Positions 36,038-45,490 of a stretch of DNA of 64,000 bases are shown in pieces. Position 1 is the first letter of the stretch. Every line of letters starts with the position of its first letter. Under the pieces are notes generated by a model that saw only the letters and a list, made by a program, of their open reading frames with translations, did no database searches and had not been told where the DNA came from. Both the position numbers and the translations under genes were made by a program. Location: the NCBI RefSeq assembly GCF_900108035.1, contig NZ_FNVS01000005.1:62001-126000 (forward strand), given 5' to 3'. The DNA is from Parabacteroides chinchillae (lineage in GTDB: Bacteria; Bacteroidota; Bacteroidia; Bacteroidales; Tannerellaceae).

Positions 36038-37117
36038 ATGTTAACTACGAATCCTTTACAAAACAATCGTATTGTTTTTTTAGACTATCTTAGAGTACTT
36101 GCGTGTTTTATGGTGATCATGGTACACGCCTGCGAGTTTTTTTATGTAGGAGCCAATGGCTGTTCAATTGCAAACGATACCGATCGTTTTTGGGTAAGTC
36201 TTATAGACAGTGCCTTGCGTGCAGCCGTTCCCTTGTTTGTAATGACCTCTTCTTACCTGCTGTTACCTTTGAAAGAAAGCGGTGCCCCTTTCTTCAAACG
36301 TCGTTTCAGCAGAGTTCTTATTCCGTTTATTATTTGGTCAGTATTATATGCGACTGTACCCGTATTATACGGAGATATGACTACAGAAGATATGAAAGGA
36401 AGCCTTACCCGTCTGTTATTGAATTTCAATATGAGTAGCGGACACCTTTGGTTCATCTATATGTTGATCGGTTTATACATGTTTATGCCGATCCTTTCGC
36501 CCTGGTTGAAACAAGCCAGTAAGAGAGGAGAACAAGCAGTATTGGCCGTATGGGCATTTACCACGCTCCATCACTACATACCAACATATACGGATGGTTG
36601 GTACGGGGAATGTTTCTGGAATGAATTCCACATGTTCTGGTATTTTTCAGGATATATAGGTTATCTTGTTTTGGCACATTATATCCGTACTTACATTAAT
36701 TGGAGCTTGCAGAAAAGTATGCTTATCGGAATAATTTCATTCCTTATCGGCTACGGATTAGCCTTCTTCTCATTCTACAACAGAACATTGGAGTCAATAG
36801 ATTTAGGTTATATAGAAGTTTCCTGGCGTTTTTGTACTCCTCCTGTCGCATTAATGACTTTCGGTATTTTCATTATACTAAAGCAAATTTCATTCGATAA
36901 AGAATGGTTGTATAAACCGATCCGTACTATCTCCCAGTTAAGTTACGGCATTTACCTAATGCATATCTTTATCCTGAATTTCTTTTATAAGCTCATTCAT
37001 GAGAGTTGCACGACTCCCGTTTCCATCTTATTGATAGGAATATTTACTTTTATAACCTGCTGCATCGTTTCTAAGCTTTTATCATATATCCCCGGAAACA
37101 AATACATTCTGGGATAA
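36038..37117 (+). CDS. Membrane acyltransferase (acyltransferase 3 family)
   Basis: Integral membrane O-acyltransferase of 359 aa with about ten helices. The family start RIVFLDYLRVLACFMVIMVH holds the conserved Asp and the catalytic-type His, and SGHLWFIYMLIGLYMFMPIL is the second hallmark. Such proteins acetylate or succinylate surface polysaccharides or lipids. No glycan genes adjoin it, so the acceptor is unknown. Convergent terminator follows. Confidence 0.9.
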   Translation: MLTTNPLQNNRIVFLDYLRVLACFMVIMVHACEFFYVGANGCSIANDTDRFWVSLIDSALRAAVPLFVMTSSYLLLPLKESGAPFFKRRFSRVLIPFIIWSVLYATVPVLYGDMTTEDMKGSLTRLLLNFNMSSGHLWFIYMLIGLYMFMPILSPWLKQASKRGEQAVLAVWAFTTLHHYIPTYTDGWYGECFWNEFHMFWYFSGYIGYLVLAHYIRTYINWSLQKSMLIGIISFLIGYGLAFFSFYNRTLESIDLGYIEVSWRFCTPPVALMTFGIFIILKQISFDKEWLYKPIRTISQLSYGIYLMHIFILNFFYKLIHESCTTPVSILLIGIFTFITCCIVSKLLSYIPGNKYILG

Positions 37118-37126
37118 ACATAAAAT

Positions 37127-37169
37127 CCCTTCACATCATTTGCCAACCAAGACAAATGAGTGTGAAGGG
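37127..37169. terminator. Bidirectional terminator
   Basis: CCCTTCACATCATTTG / CAAATGAGTGTGAAGGG (37127-37142 with 37153-37169): a long stem with one bulged base between convergent genes. Confidence 0.75.
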
Positions 37170-37192
37170 AGTACATAAAGACTAATAGCCAA

Positions 37193-37648
37193 TTATAAAG
37201 CAAATTTATATCCTACTGATATCCCAACTTGAGTATCTTTTTTGTTCAGACAGTTCTGGAATATTGCAGCTCCTATATATACCTTCTTTACTTCCACTCC
37301 CGTTTCAGCAGAGAATCCTAGTTGCCCGAGTGAAGCAATTCCAACATAAGGACCTGCACTCAGCCTTATGTTTGTTGTCTCACTAACCGGCAAACGAAAC
37401 GAAGCATACACAGGGATGTTAAGGCCTATATTCCATTTGGAGGAAGAGTTTTTCCAGTTATCCCCACTATACAACAATCCTCCTGTTTGGATGGCAAACA
37501 CATTAGAAACCGGGAATGAAACATACGCACCGGCATGCAATCCCCACTCATACACTCCACCAATACCCGCACGAGGTTCTAATTCAATTGATTTTACCAG
37601 CTGAATAGATAAAACAGCGAATAAAATTAAAAATACTCGCTTCATCAT
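37193..37648 (-). CDS. Small outer membrane beta-barrel protein
   Basis: 151-aa secreted protein: signal peptide MMKRVFLILFAVLSIQLVKS, then alternating strands (GGVYEWGLHAGAYVSFPV, WNIGLNIPVYASFRLP, IRLSAGPYVGIASLGQLGF, VGISVGYKFAL) with an aromatic-rich pattern and a barrel-type last strand. It resembles an eight-stranded OmpX/OmpW-like barrel. It lies 72 bp after the other barrel gene and may belong to the same TPR-controlled set. Confidence 0.72.
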   Translation of the reverse strand: MMKRVFLILFAVLSIQLVKSIELEPRAGIGGVYEWGLHAGAYVSFPVSNVFAIQTGGLLYSGDNWKNSSSKWNIGLNIPVYASFRLPVSETTNIRLSAGPYVGIASLGQLGFSAETGVEVKKVYIGAAIFQNCLNKKDTQVGISVGYKFAL

Positions 37649-37720
37649 TATTTGTTTAATAAGATGTATTTATTAAACGATTTACTGATAAATTTATTAC
37701 TAACTTATTCATATTTATGT

Positions 37721-38401
37721 TCATATCGTAAATCCAACATACATATTCCATGATCTATTCTGCTGCTTTCCGTCATATTTTATAGGAAAATGTGAAGACA
37801 AATCCTTCAACCCCATTTCATAAGAAACACCAATATTAAAACGATAAACACTCATTTCAACACCAGCATTAATACCCCAATCCCATTTAGTAAAAGAAGA
37901 CAAATCTTTTTTTCCATAAGATTCTGTTTCAAAAATAATCCGATCAAAGGGAGATGAACTTATTCCATATTCTCCATCCATACGTTGCAAATTATACTTA
38001 CCCTTCAATCCATATGCAACATAAGGACCAACATTAAGCTGAACAGCAACATGATCATATATAGGCAAACGATAAGAAGCTAATACCGGAAGCTGCATAT
38101 ACATCAATTTGGCATCCATTGTAACCAAGTCTGTATTGACAGGATATTCATCAATATTTATAGCACCTTCCATATTATAAGTACCTTTTTCTTTTAAAAA
38201 AAGTCCACTCCTTATTCCCCAACGATTGAAATGATAATCAATACCCACACCAAAATTATAACTGATATAATCATGACTATTTCGTGTGTTTGAAATATCA
38301 GAAATACAAATTCCTACATTTGGAGTAAATGAAAATTGGGCAAAAGCAATAGTATAACTTCCGAGTAGCAGTAAAATACTGAATATAAATTTTTGTTTCA
38401 T
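37721..38401 (-). CDS. Outer membrane beta-barrel protein (PorT-like fold)
   Basis: 226-aa exported protein with signal peptide MKQKFIFSILLLLGSYTIAFAQ and a barrel of about eight strands (SFTPNVGICISDI, ISYNFGVGIDYHFNRWGI, VAVQLNVGPYVAYGLKGKY, MYVGFTI). Its start codon overlaps the stop codon of the upstream lipoprotein remnant by one base (TAATG), so the two were co-translated. Role unknown. Confidence 0.75.
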   Translation of the reverse strand: MKQKFIFSILLLLGSYTIAFAQFSFTPNVGICISDISNTRNSHDYISYNFGVGIDYHFNRWGIRSGLFLKEKGTYNMEGAINIDEYPVNTDLVTMDAKLMYMQLPVLASYRLPIYDHVAVQLNVGPYVAYGLKGKYNLQRMDGEYGISSSPFDRIIFETESYGKKDLSSFTKWDWGINAGVEMSVYRFNIGVSYEMGLKDLSSHFPIKYDGKQQNRSWNMYVGFTI

Positions 38402-38677
38402 TATCTTGCAATAATAGGTAGATTATACGAAACTCCATTTTCAACATACGTTCTCCATCCGCTTAACTCTCCCGGAGGGTTTATTAATCCAATTCCTCTA
38501 TTTGACTGAGAATTAATAAAATCTCTATCAAGTATAACCTGTACGATCTCATCATCTTCATTTTGAAATGGAATACTTGCTGCTTTTATTTGGTATATTA
38601 TCTACCAACTCATCGTTAGAACATGCAGTAACATACAACAATATCGCCACTGCAAAAAACACATTCAACTTTTTCAT
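38401..38677 (-). pseudogene. Frameshifted small lipoprotein gene
   Basis: ATG at 38677 opens a lipoprotein (MKKLNVFFAVAILLYVTAC, SNDELVDNI) that stops after 38 codons. A one-base shift in the AATAAAAGC stretch (about 38567-38573) restores a second frame, ASIPFQNEDDEIVQVILDRD..., running to a stop at 38401-38403 that overlaps the next start (TAATG). The 277-nt length is one base over a multiple of three. The coupling shows that the full frame was the functional unit. It could be a real mutation, a slippage switch or a sequencing error. Confidence 0.7.
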
Positions 38678-38687
38678 TTTCTTAAAT

Positions 38688-39047
38688 TTAAAATTCAAAC
38701 AATCCATAAACATTATTCATATTATCTGATATAGAAATCACATATTCACCTTGTAATTTCTTATCTAGTTGTATTGTATACGAAGAAAATTCAATCGCAT
38801 CTAACACTTCATAATATATTACTTCTTCTGAAAGGCTATAAATAGTCACATATACCAATCCTATATTTCTATTAAACTGTAAGGATAGCTCTTTCATGTT
38901 TTCATCTACTGTAGCAGTAATGGGAATATCAATTCCAATGGACTTCTGCTTTCTATCCCAATTTCCATTCAATCTAACCCGTTTTCCAAAACAAGGAATT
39001 ACACACAATAATGAAATGGCAACCAATAAAAATCTAAAAGCTTTCAT
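38688..39047 (-). CDS. DUF3244 family secreted protein
   Basis: Small exported protein. The ATG at 39047 (MKAFRFLLVAISLLCVIPCFG) is preferred; the frame extends four codons up only to a TTG. It matches the DUF3244 family, Ig-like beta-sandwich proteins often found next to TPR regulators in Bacteroidetes (LNGNWDRKQKSIGIDIPITA, GLVYVTIYSLSEEVIYYEVL). A promoter lies 29 bp upstream, behind it two 16-bp direct repeats. First gene of the putative regulon. Confidence 0.8.
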   Translation of the reverse strand: MKAFRFLLVAISLLCVIPCFGKRVRLNGNWDRKQKSIGIDIPITATVDENMKELSLQFNRNIGLVYVTIYSLSEEVIYYEVLDAIEFSSYTIQLDKKLQGEYVISISDNMNNVYGLFEF

Positions 39048-39075
39048 ATTTTCTTTCAATGTTATAATTTTGGAA

Positions 39076-39083
39076 CAAAAGTA
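39076..39083 (-). promoter_or_regulatory. Predicted -7 box of the DUF3244 operon
   Basis: TACTTTTG on the minus strand, 29 bp upstream of the ATG. There is no -33 match, which suits an activator-dependent promoter. Confidence 0.55.
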
Positions 39084-39119
39084 AAAGCTATAAAAGAAAA
39101 TAAATAAAAAAAGGTATAC

Positions 39120-39180
39120 TTTAGATAGGACAAGATAAGATTGATTATCAAAATATTAGCAGTATTTAGATAGGACAAGA
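39120..39180. repeat. Two 16-bp direct repeats, likely activator sites
   Basis: TTTAGATAGGACAAGA occurs exactly twice, at 39120-39135 and 39165-39180, 45 bp apart, between the TPR regulator stop and the DUF3244 promoter. Relative to the -7 box they sit about 40 to 105 bp upstream. They are best explained as binding sites of an activator, perhaps the adjacent regulator. Confidence 0.6.
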
Positions 39181-39221
39181 CTAGGTCAGTAAATAACTAT
39201 ATCACATTAATAATAAGATGT

Positions 39222-40940
39222 TTATTGTGCATTCTTTAAAAAAGTACACAAATCAAGATTTTGACCTATTATTCCAAGTGCCCGACGCACACGTTGGCGA
39301 CGTTTACTAACTGACTCAGGATTTATGTGCAACAGTATAGCTTCTCCATTTGTATCAAGCCTAAATATAGAGAGATAGGAATAATTGCGCTCAGAGTCTG
39401 TAATATTGACATTTGACAAATGATCTTTTACTGATGGATAAATTTCATCGACTATTGAAAAGATAGCTTGCCAATCTTTTTCAGTAAGAGGTGATTTATC
39501 TTTCCCGGGACAGACTCCCTTAGATAGTTTTAATATCTTTTTTCCGATAGAAGAAGAAAACAACAGTTCTTCTTGTTGCAATTCTATTCGTTGTGTAAGT
39601 GTTTCTATTTCGTTTTGTTTCTGTTTATATTTTAATTCTAAATTACTATTTTCTTTTGTTTGCCTATTAGTTATTATTTTATGCAATTCTTTTTGCTTGA
39701 ATTGCAAATCTTCTTTTAATCGTAATAAAATAATATCTTTTTGTTGTAAATCTAATTGCTGTTTATTCAACTTCCTATTTTTTTGATTAATTCTTATATA
39801 GTATATAAATAACGAACATAAAGAAAACAACACAAACAGTATGACCAATATAAATAATCGCTGCTTCTCCGAGCGTAAATTCATATTTTCCATAGATATT
39901 TTCAGATGATTATATTCCTTTTCTACCTTATATATATTCATCTTTTCTTGTATACTTTCAGCAGAATCGGTTACCTCATAATGTTTTTCCAAATAAGCAA
40001 GTGCTTTCTCAGGACAATTATCCGCCTTTTCTACCAAATAATACTGATAATATATTCCTATCGGAGTATATTTATTTAATGTCGGAATCTCCGCTTTCTT
40101 TAAATATTCACGAGCTTTCTCATAATTTCCTTCTTCGCGGTATAAGCTTGCCAATGACAAATAATTAGGAGCATTATCAACACTATCCAACCGGATTGCC
40201 TGCATCAGGTATTTTTCGGCTAATTCTAAATCACCTAACATTCCATACACATTGCCCAATCCGTTACTTATAGCAGAAATAGCTGCCGTATCATTTAAGT
40301 TCCTTACAATTGTATCTGCCTTCAATAGATAATTCAAAGCCAACATACAAGAATCAGAAAAAGCATACATACACCCAACGTCACGTAAAGCAAAAGCCTG
40401 ACTTCGTTTATTGCCTGCTTTCGCAAAATAATATGAAGCCTCTTCATATTTATCTTTTCCTAATGAATAGGTTCCTTTCAGATCATACAAATCCCCCATA
40501 TAGCTGCAAATATATCCTGCCTGGTTATAGTCTTTAGCCCGCAAAGCCATTTCTAATGCAGGTATATAAGCTTTCATTGCATCTTCGTATTCTTTGTCTT
40601 CAACATACGAACGACCCAGATACAGACCTATTTCGGCTTGTTGTTTCCGTGTTCCATGCTTTTTATAATAAGACAAGGCACGCGTTAGCTGAGTGGTATA
40701 AGGCATTTCTTCACCCAACGTATCGGCTACCTGCCCATATATCATGCACCAACGGGCAAGCAATTTTTCACTTAGCAGATCAGGAAGCTCTATTGTATTC
40801 AACAAGGCGTACGCACTGTCGGGATCGGATTTATATAATGACTCGGCTTGAATAATTATTTTTTTCGCGGCAGTTTCGTCTTTACATCCGGCAGAAAATA
40901 ACAATAAGGTTAGCAATAATATGCTTATAATGCATTTCAT
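39222..40940 (-). CDS. TPR-repeat membrane regulator (DUF6377-like)
   Basis: Bacteroidetes-type regulator. The ATG at 40940 (MKCIISILLLTLLLFSAGC, lipoprotein signal) is preferred over the upstream ATG of the 592-codon frame. Layout: several tetratricopeptide repeats (about residues 60-330), a membrane helix (LFILVILFVLFSLCSLFIYYI), a long coiled coil (RKLNKQQLDLQQKDIIL...), and a cytoplasmic C-terminal domain with ESVSKRRQRVRRALGI that resembles a DNA-binding helix-turn-helix. It could sense periplasmic ligands and act directly on DNA. It precedes the repeats and DUF3244 operon. Confidence 0.82.
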   Translation of the reverse strand: MKCIISILLLTLLLFSAGCKDETAAKKIIIQAESLYKSDPDSAYALLNTIELPDLLSEKLLARWCMIYGQVADTLGEEMPYTTQLTRALSYYKKHGTRKQQAEIGLYLGRSYVEDKEYEDAMKAYIPALEMALRAKDYNQAGYICSYMGDLYDLKGTYSLGKDKYEEASYYFAKAGNKRSQAFALRDVGCMYAFSDSCMLALNYLLKADTIVRNLNDTAAISAISNGLGNVYGMLGDLELAEKYLMQAIRLDSVDNAPNYLSLASLYREEGNYEKAREYLKKAEIPTLNKYTPIGIYYQYYLVEKADNCPEKALAYLEKHYEVTDSAESIQEKMNIYKVEKEYNHLKISMENMNLRSEKQRLFILVILFVLFSLCSLFIYYIRINQKNRKLNKQQLDLQQKDIILLRLKEDLQFKQKELHKIITNRQTKENSNLELKYKQKQNEIETLTQRIELQQEELLFSSSIGKKILKLSKGVCPGKDKSPLTEKDWQAIFSIVDEIYPSVKDHLSNVNITDSERNYSYLSIFRLDTNGEAILLHINPESVSKRRQRVRRALGIIGQNLDLCTFLKNAQ

Positions 40941-41091
40941 TTGGCGTTCGTTTAGATTGTTGGTAAATATAGAACTAAAATTACGACAATAACATTTCAT
41001 CGTAATGATTTTTTCAAATTATAACGATGATTTTTCTAAATCATAAGTATGAAATTTTCCGATACATGTAAATTGTAGAAAAAAATTCATG

Positions 41092-41099
41092 TATCTTTG
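41092..41099 (+). promoter_or_regulatory. Predicted -7 box of the protease gene
   Basis: TATCTTTG, 108 bp before the ATG, with a TTG 16 nt upstream. The spacing is short, so moderate support. Confidence 0.4.
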
Positions 41100-41206
41100 A
41101 TATCTGTTTCTAAACTAGTTTACAACTATTTGGATGAAACGTCTTTTAAACCGGATTACGGGATATTGGCCATATAGAAAACAAATATATATTAAGTTAT
41201 AGTAAG

Positions 41207-43939
41207 ATGAATAAAAAGCACTTTCTCTTTCTTACTCTTCCAATGAGTATTTTATATTCCTTTATTATAGGTATTTCTACTGTTAATGCACAAATCAGCG
41301 AAGGCGGACTACCGCCCAGCTTTAATAGCCAAAACACCCTGAAAAATACATTGGCTGCTGTTGAAGTACCCGTTAATTTTAGCGTTGAAGATTTGAAAAT
41401 TGTAGATGAATGGCAAGTAAGCCAGGGTGCACCTTTACGCGTAGCTAAACTTATAGATGCCAATCTCGATATAATTAAAGACGGAAACCAAATTTCTCTG
41501 ACCGATAATCAAACAGTATGGCAACTCCGCATACAAGCAGAAGGTGCTATAGCAATTATGCTATACTACAACGATTTCTATATTCCAGAAGGAGGTAAAT
41601 TATTCATTTATAATACAGATAAGACACAGGTATTGGGAGCATATACATCTACAACAAATCCTTCGACACAAAAATTTGCTACCGAATTTATAGCGGGTGA
41701 TGACATTGTGCTGGAATATGTACCTGCAGCAAACAATGCCGAACAACCTCGTATTAATATCGAATCTATCGGTTATGGCTATAACCACTTATATATAACT
41801 AAAACGTCTTCATTGAAAAATGCTTCGAACGATTGCATGGTAAACATTAATTGTGAAGAAGGAGACGCCTGGCAAGCCGAAAAAGAAGGTGTCTGCAAAA
41901 TGATCCAGAGAATAGGAAAAAGCTCTTACATATGTTCCGGTTCGTTGGTAAATAATACAAAAGAAGATCTGACCCCTTACGTTTTATCGGCATTTCATTG
42001 CAGCCAGTCAGAATCTAACGTATCAGCCAGTAAAGATGATTACAGTCAATGGTTGTTCTATTTTGGATATGAACGTACTCAATGTACAAACTTATCGATT
42101 GCTTATAGGCCTAATACAATGACCGGATGTATAAAAGTAGCTTCTACTCCCACCAGCGGAGGTTCCGACGGTTTATTATTGAAACTGAATCAATCCATTC
42201 CGGAAAGTTACAATGTGTATTACAATGGATGGGACAGAAGCGATAAAGCGGCTCAATCCGGTGTTGGTATACATCATCCCAATGGCGATTATAAAAAAAT
42301 ATCGACATTCAAATCTCCTGCCAAAACAATAACCTGGAACGATATAAATGGTGTAAGAGGGTATAACAATGCACATTGGAACGTTATTTTTGATGCAACA
42401 AACAATGGTCAAAGTGTAACTGCCGGAGGTTCGTCCGGATCTCCGTTGTTTAATCAGAATAAACTGATTGTAGGTACCCTGACCGGAGGAGATTCAAACT
42501 GCAACGATAAACCGGACGGCAGTAATATTTATGGCAAATTATTTTACCACTGGAATAAATTCCCCGGTTCGGATACAACCCGCATGGATATTTGGTTGGA
42601 TCCTATCAATAAAGGAGTAACACAACTAGCCGGACGTTATGCATCCCAAAACAAACTAAGCCCTACCGATTTAACTCTTACGTACAATAATAAGACAGTT
42701 ACACTGAAATGGAAAGCACCTGAGAATGCTTCGGATATTGAAAAATATGCTATTTACAGAAACAACATATTATTAGACTACACAACTTCAACTACATATA
42801 CAGACGAATCTTTTGAAACAGGTTCCCAAATTTATGGAGTTTCGGGCATATATACGGATGGAAAAGAATCGGGCACTACCAATGCTACTATTTTAATTAC
42901 CGATTATAAAGGCCCTACAAATGTAATTGCAAAAGAAACGGCCGAAAATACGGTATTAGTAAGTTGGAAAGCTCCTTTATACCAGCAAACCATATTCTGG
43001 GGAAGCAATACAAATTTCGTATCAATCGGATTGAAAGGTAATCCGTTCTATTTCGGACAAACATGGGATGCAAACGATTTGGCACCTTTTAATAACAAAA
43101 AGCTTACAGCCGTCAAATTTACACCTCTTGCAGGAACTTACTCCATACTTATTTTCCAGGGAGAAATGGAAAACAAATATCAACAAAAGGTCAGTAATCC
43201 TCAATACAAACAGACAAACACAATTACATTAAAAACTCCGTATGTAATAGATGCCACTAAAAATTTGTATGTCACTATCTATGCCGAAAATTACAAAGAA
43301 AAAGAATATCCGGCTTACGCAGACAAAGGCCCTGCCATAAGCGGTAAAGGGAATGTTATATCTTACGATGGAAAAAAATGGGAATATCTATATCTTCCCG
43401 AAGGAAGCGGAAGTACCGTTTTCGATGCCAATTTTGTTGTTGCAGCAGTCGTTACTTCCGAAGAAGGTAGCTTATCAAATGATAAGCTACGCAGCAATCC
43501 GGTTGCTGCTTTTCCGGAAGTCACCGGATATAATGTCTATCGCGACCAAATAAAACTAAACAGAACGTTTATAACCGGGACAGAATATCTGGATAAAAAT
43601 GTCCCTTTAGGAAAACATACTTATTCCGTTTCTGCCGTTTATAATGAAAACGATGAAAGTGTTTTAACAAATGCAGAAAATGAAATAAACGTAAGTATCG
43701 AAGATGCAGGCAATAATGCTGTAAACATAGTGCCTCTCATATTTAATGAACAGGTAAGAATAAACAATGCACAACAGGTTACATTGATCGAAATAATTTC
43801 GGCCGACGGTAAAGTTGTAAAACAGATAAAAAATCCTGAAGAAGTTATTTATACCGGCTCGTTTGCTCCGGGCATATATATCTTTAAAATTCATACAAAC
43901 AATGATATAAAAATTATACAAGCAGCAAAAAGACGGTAA
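41207..43939 (+). CDS. Secreted trypsin-like peptidase (lysyl-endopeptidase type), possible T9SS cargo
   Basis: 910-aa exported serine peptidase. After a signal peptide (MNKKHFLFLTLPMSILYSFI...AQ) comes a prodomain (about 30-205). The catalytic domain (about 206-475) has His264 in SAFHCSQ, Asp321 in GGSDGLLLKL and Ser410 in AGGSSGSPLF, plus GIHHPNGD, typical of lysyl endopeptidases. Two or three fibronectin-III-like modules follow, and the last 75 residues resemble a type IX secretion sorting domain ending FAPGIYIFKIHTNND. The Lys preference is inferred from family resemblance. Confidence 0.85.
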   Translation: MNKKHFLFLTLPMSILYSFIIGISTVNAQISEGGLPPSFNSQNTLKNTLAAVEVPVNFSVEDLKIVDEWQVSQGAPLRVAKLIDANLDIIKDGNQISLTDNQTVWQLRIQAEGAIAIMLYYNDFYIPEGGKLFIYNTDKTQVLGAYTSTTNPSTQKFATEFIAGDDIVLEYVPAANNAEQPRINIESIGYGYNHLYITKTSSLKNASNDCMVNINCEEGDAWQAEKEGVCKMIQRIGKSSYICSGSLVNNTKEDLTPYVLSAFHCSQSESNVSASKDDYSQWLFYFGYERTQCTNLSIAYRPNTMTGCIKVASTPTSGGSDGLLLKLNQSIPESYNVYYNGWDRSDKAAQSGVGIHHPNGDYKKISTFKSPAKTITWNDINGVRGYNNAHWNVIFDATNNGQSVTAGGSSGSPLFNQNKLIVGTLTGGDSNCNDKPDGSNIYGKLFYHWNKFPGSDTTRMDIWLDPINKGVTQLAGRYASQNKLSPTDLTLTYNNKTVTLKWKAPENASDIEKYAIYRNNILLDYTTSTTYTDESFETGSQIYGVSGIYTDGKESGTTNATILITDYKGPTNVIAKETAENTVLVSWKAPLYQQTIFWGSNTNFVSIGLKGNPFYFGQTWDANDLAPFNNKKLTAVKFTPLAGTYSILIFQGEMENKYQQKVSNPQYKQTNTITLKTPYVIDATKNLYVTIYAENYKEKEYPAYADKGPAISGKGNVISYDGKKWEYLYLPEGSGSTVFDANFVVAAVVTSEEGSLSNDKLRSNPVAAFPEVTGYNVYRDQIKLNRTFITGTEYLDKNVPLGKHTYSVSAVYNENDESVLTNAENEINVSIEDAGNNAVNIVPLIFNEQVRINNAQQVTLIEIISADGKVVKQIKNPEEVIYTGSFAPGIYIFKIHTNNDIKIIQAAKRR

Positions 43940-43966
43940 ATCAATACATATTAATATTTATAAAAT

Positions 43967-44560
43967 ATGAAAAAGAACATTTGTATTGCATCAATCATTA
44001 TTGCATCAGTGTTTAGCATGACAGCATGTAAACAAAACACCGAGTCTAAAACCATAAACGGGACTGTTCTTGATGCCAGTATGAACAATATCGTACTGAC
44101 TACTTCCGATGGAAGTACTGTAGATATCAGCACAATGGATACAAGCCCCGAAAAAGTTCCGGGTGTATTAATTGATGATTCCGTAAAAGTCACATGTATT
44201 GAAAAAGATATGGATGGTACAAAAGTATTAACTGCAACCGGGTTAACAATACTGAGGCATTCTCCTTATTACTACATACAAGGTACGTGGGTAGAACCAA
44301 ACCCAATTAATGCACAGGAAGTACAAGGTTTTACGCTAAATCAGGACGGAACAGCTCAAAGCGTAAATATGGCTACTTTGGATATTAACGGATGGAGTCT
44401 GGATGGAATGCATCTGCAATTGAATTACAAAAGCATAGGAAACAGAATGACTTTTAATGGCATCGATACTTTATCAATAGATAAAATTGATGCGGATTCG
44501 CTCGTTTTATCACAAAACGGAGCAATAGCATGGCGTTTAAGCAGAGAAAAAGAAGAGTAA
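43967..44560 (+). CDS. Lipocalin-like lipoprotein
   Basis: 197-aa lipoprotein (MKKNICIASIIIASVFSMTAC). The N-terminal part (about 28-95) is a small beta domain, and the C-terminal part (about 105-197) has IQGTWVEPNP and the final GAIAWRLSR strand typical of lipocalin-like Bacteroidetes lipoproteins. It follows the protease by 27 bp, so co-transcription is likely. Function unknown. Confidence 0.75.
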   Translation: MKKNICIASIIIASVFSMTACKQNTESKTINGTVLDASMNNIVLTTSDGSTVDISTMDTSPEKVPGVLIDDSVKVTCIEKDMDGTKVLTATGLTILRHSPYYYIQGTWVEPNPINAQEVQGFTLNQDGTAQSVNMATLDINGWSLDGMHLQLNYKSIGNRMTFNGIDTLSIDKIDADSLVLSQNGAIAWRLSREKEE

Positions 44561-44574
44561 ACTATATTCCATAC

Positions 44575-44605
44575 ATAGCCAATAATAGTTTTTATTATTG
44601 GCTAT
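44575..44605. terminator. Bidirectional terminator
   Basis: 12-bp arms ATAGCCAATAAT / ATTATTGGCTAT (44575-44586 with 44594-44605) and a 7-nt loop, between convergent genes. Confidence 0.8.
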
Positions 44606-44642
44606 AAAGACAGTTGCCTAAAAGAACAAAAAACAAGTTTTA

Positions 44643-45422
44643 TCATGCAGAAACAGTCACATCAAATCCTTCTTTTCTAGCTACTTCTGCAATTATTTCC
44701 AAATCTTCTCCAGATACTTTCTTTAGATTTTTCACCGGCGTTTCCCGGTCTATAGTATAGATCATTACTTGCTTAGGACGGATTTGTTTTAATGCGTTTA
44801 CCCAACCTTTAATTTCAGATTCAGAAGTATTGTCAATATGTTCTCCATTTATTTCACCTCGCAAAAACATAGTTTGTATAATAAGCTTACCATTAAAACG
44901 GCATAACTGTTTCAGTAACGAATCAAAATTAAAAGAAGAAGAATTAGGAGCATTTAATTGACGAATCCGGCTATCCAAAACAGAATCTAACTTCAATATA
45001 TTATCTTCAATCTTGTTTAAAGCCTGAAACACTTCTTCTTTATGGAGCATAGTAGAATTAGAAAGAACGGCAATTTTAGCTTGCGGAAAAAACTGATTGC
45101 GTGTATTTATCGTATCATCAATAATACCTCCGAATTCGGGATGCATTGTAGGTTCGCCATTTCCGGCAAAAGTAATCACATCCGGAGCTATTCCTTCCGA
45201 TTGCATATAAGCCAATTTCTGCACTAAAGCTTCTTTTACTTCTACACGGGTAGGAAGTTTACTACGTGTACGACGTTCTTCATTCAGTCCGCATTCACAA
45301 TAAATACAATTAAACGAACAAAGTTTCCCGTCCGTAGGTAAAAGATTAACACCTAATGAAACACCAAGCCTGCGGCTGTGAACAGGTCCGAAAATTATTT
45401 TATCAAAAAGAATCGTAGACAT
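44643..45422 (-). CDS. Radical SAM family protein
   Basis: SAM-radical enzyme. The ATG at 45422 (MSTILFDKIIFGPVHSRRLG) is chosen over the longer frame, which would overlap the upstream gene. The [4Fe-4S] motif is CSFNCIYC, followed by NEERRTRSKLPTR. VITFAGNGEPTMHPEF is the GGE-type SAM-binding motif. It resembles the short stand-alone radical SAM proteins that keep the phrase GPVHSRRLGVSLG; the reaction is not known. Confidence 0.85.
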   Translation of the reverse strand: MSTILFDKIIFGPVHSRRLGVSLGVNLLPTDGKLCSFNCIYCECGLNEERRTRSKLPTRVEVKEALVQKLAYMQSEGIAPDVITFAGNGEPTMHPEFGGIIDDTINTRNQFFPQAKIAVLSNSTMLHKEEVFQALNKIEDNILKLDSVLDSRIRQLNAPNSSSFNFDSLLKQLCRFNGKLIIQTMFLRGEINGEHIDNTSESEIKGWVNALKQIRPKQVMIYTIDRETPVKNLKKVSGEDLEIIAEVARKEGFDVTVSA

Positions 45423-45490
45423 AACTGTATTTTTGTTTAAGCGGTTCACAATTAACCATCCATAATATGATACAAAACTACAAAAGCCTT

